Assembly (NCBI GenBank): GCA_910579335.1
Contig: CAJTUQ010000074.1
Span: 1-14,392 of the forward strand
Length of the DNA stretch: 14,392 nucleotides
Direction: 5' to 3'
Source: an uncultured Dorea sp.
GTDB lineage: Bacteria > Bacillota > Clostridia > Lachnospirales > Lachnospiraceae
The notes under the pieces are model-generated. The model was not told the DNA's origin, searched no databases, and saw nothing but the letters and a program-made list of their open reading frames with translations. Numbering within the stretch: position 1 is the first letter of the stretch; each line of letters starts with the position of its first letter. The position numbers were made by a program, and so were the translations under genes. Positions 14,009-14,392 of the stretch are shown here, in pieces.

Positions 14009-14392
14009 TTATTCTTTCAAACTTAAGATTACTCTTACTTTCACATTTTTTTCCAGAAAGCACTCATCCGGAAGTTTTACGGATACCGGCACGTCATACG
14101 TCCCGTCCGCCGTATAGTTTTTAAGGTCAATGCTGATTGCCTTTTCAAGAGAAAGCTTCTCCAGGACGTTTTTGGGCCCTCCTACCTGCAGTTCGACTAC
14201 GTCTGCCGTGGCGTAACTCATCGTAAGTTCCTCTGACAGATTATTGATTGCTATCGAACCAACCGTAATATCATAGGACCTGGTCCCATCCTTTTCTACC
14301 GAGATGGTTACAACGACCGAACCGGCGTTCTCGTCCGCCAGCTGCACGTTGTCCGGGAGGTACTCCGATACATCAATAACTTTTTCTGTCTT
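14009..14392 (-). CDS. YbbR-like domain protein (CdaR type), N-terminal part outside the window
   Basis: The frame is open to the right edge (first visible residues KTEKVIDVSEYLPDN) and ends at TAA 14009, giving about 127 residues of C-terminus. The repeated pattern of beta strands, with VVELQVGGPKNVLEKLSLEK and an IDLKNYTADGTYDVPVSVKLPD segment, is typical of YbbR repeats, each about 80-90 residues. CdaR, the best-known member, is membrane-anchored, lies on the cell surface and modulates the diadenylate cyclase CdaA, linking c-di-AMP to wall and osmotic control. Firmicute cdaR is usually followed by glmM; here an HPr gene follows instead, 17 bases away. The CdaR assignment is by family and direction of reading; the preceding gene would confirm it. 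Confidence 0.85.
   Translation of the reverse strand, partial: KTEKVIDVSEYLPDNVQLADENAGSVVVTISVEKDGTRSYDITVGSIAINNLSEELTMSYATADVVELQVGGPKNVLEKLSLEKAISIDLKNYTADGTYDVPVSVKLPDECFLEKNVKVRVILSLKE

Overview
The window reads as a chromosomal segment of a low-to-mid GC Firmicute, most likely a gut clostridium of the Lachnospiraceae type. This rests on the CdaR/YbbR - HPr - LCP gene order, the strong GGAGG ribosome binding sites, the sigma-A-type promoters and the protein families. It is not a species call. Every gene I can support lies on the minus strand, so transcription runs from right (14392) to left (1). There are no RNA genes, insertion sequences or CRISPR arrays, and no gap above 300 bases.

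Right part (14392 to 8740) holds cell-envelope housekeeping genes. They are the 3' end of a YbbR/CdaR-type protein, an HPr phosphocarrier, a three-TM LytR-CpsA-Psr (LCP) ligase, a sugar nucleotidyltransferase with its own promoter and a structured leader, and an 838-residue secreted N-acetylglucosaminidase with an acidic repeat linker and SH3, Big and FN3 modules.

Left part (8608 to 1) is a tightly packed surface-polymer operon. It begins downstream of two good promoters (TTGAAA-17-TATAAT and TTGAAA-18-TAAAAT) that share a perfect 12-bp inverted repeat. In transcription order it encodes a polyprenyl-phosphate sugar-1-phosphate transferase (priming), a CDP-glycerol glycerophosphotransferase-family enzyme, an extended-SDR NAD-dependent epimerase/dehydratase, an IspD/TarI-type cytidylyltransferase, a TagG-type ABC permease, a TagH-type ATPase, a second glycerophosphotransferase-family enzyme, TagD glycerol-3-phosphate cytidylyltransferase, a small unknown ORF, and a polysaccharide pyruvyl transferase cut by the left edge. 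The genes fit a teichoic-acid-like or phosphoglycerol/phosphoalditol-containing polymer that is primed like a capsule, exported by an ABC transporter, probably pyruvylated, and attached to the wall by the LCP enzyme encoded next door.

Points that deserve attention: (1) the TagH-type ATPase gene is split by an apparent -1 frameshift in an A5 run; (2) the pyruvyl transferase 5' end is overlapped by a small ORF that owns the only good RBS, which looks like a deletion junction or coupled start; (3) tandem promoters share a palindromic operator candidate; (4) a cytidylyltransferase is paired with an extended SDR rather than a TarJ-type dehydrogenase, beside a separate TagD, which suggests two different CDP-alditol precursors. 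I see a variant polymer cassette here, not a wholly new kind of system.
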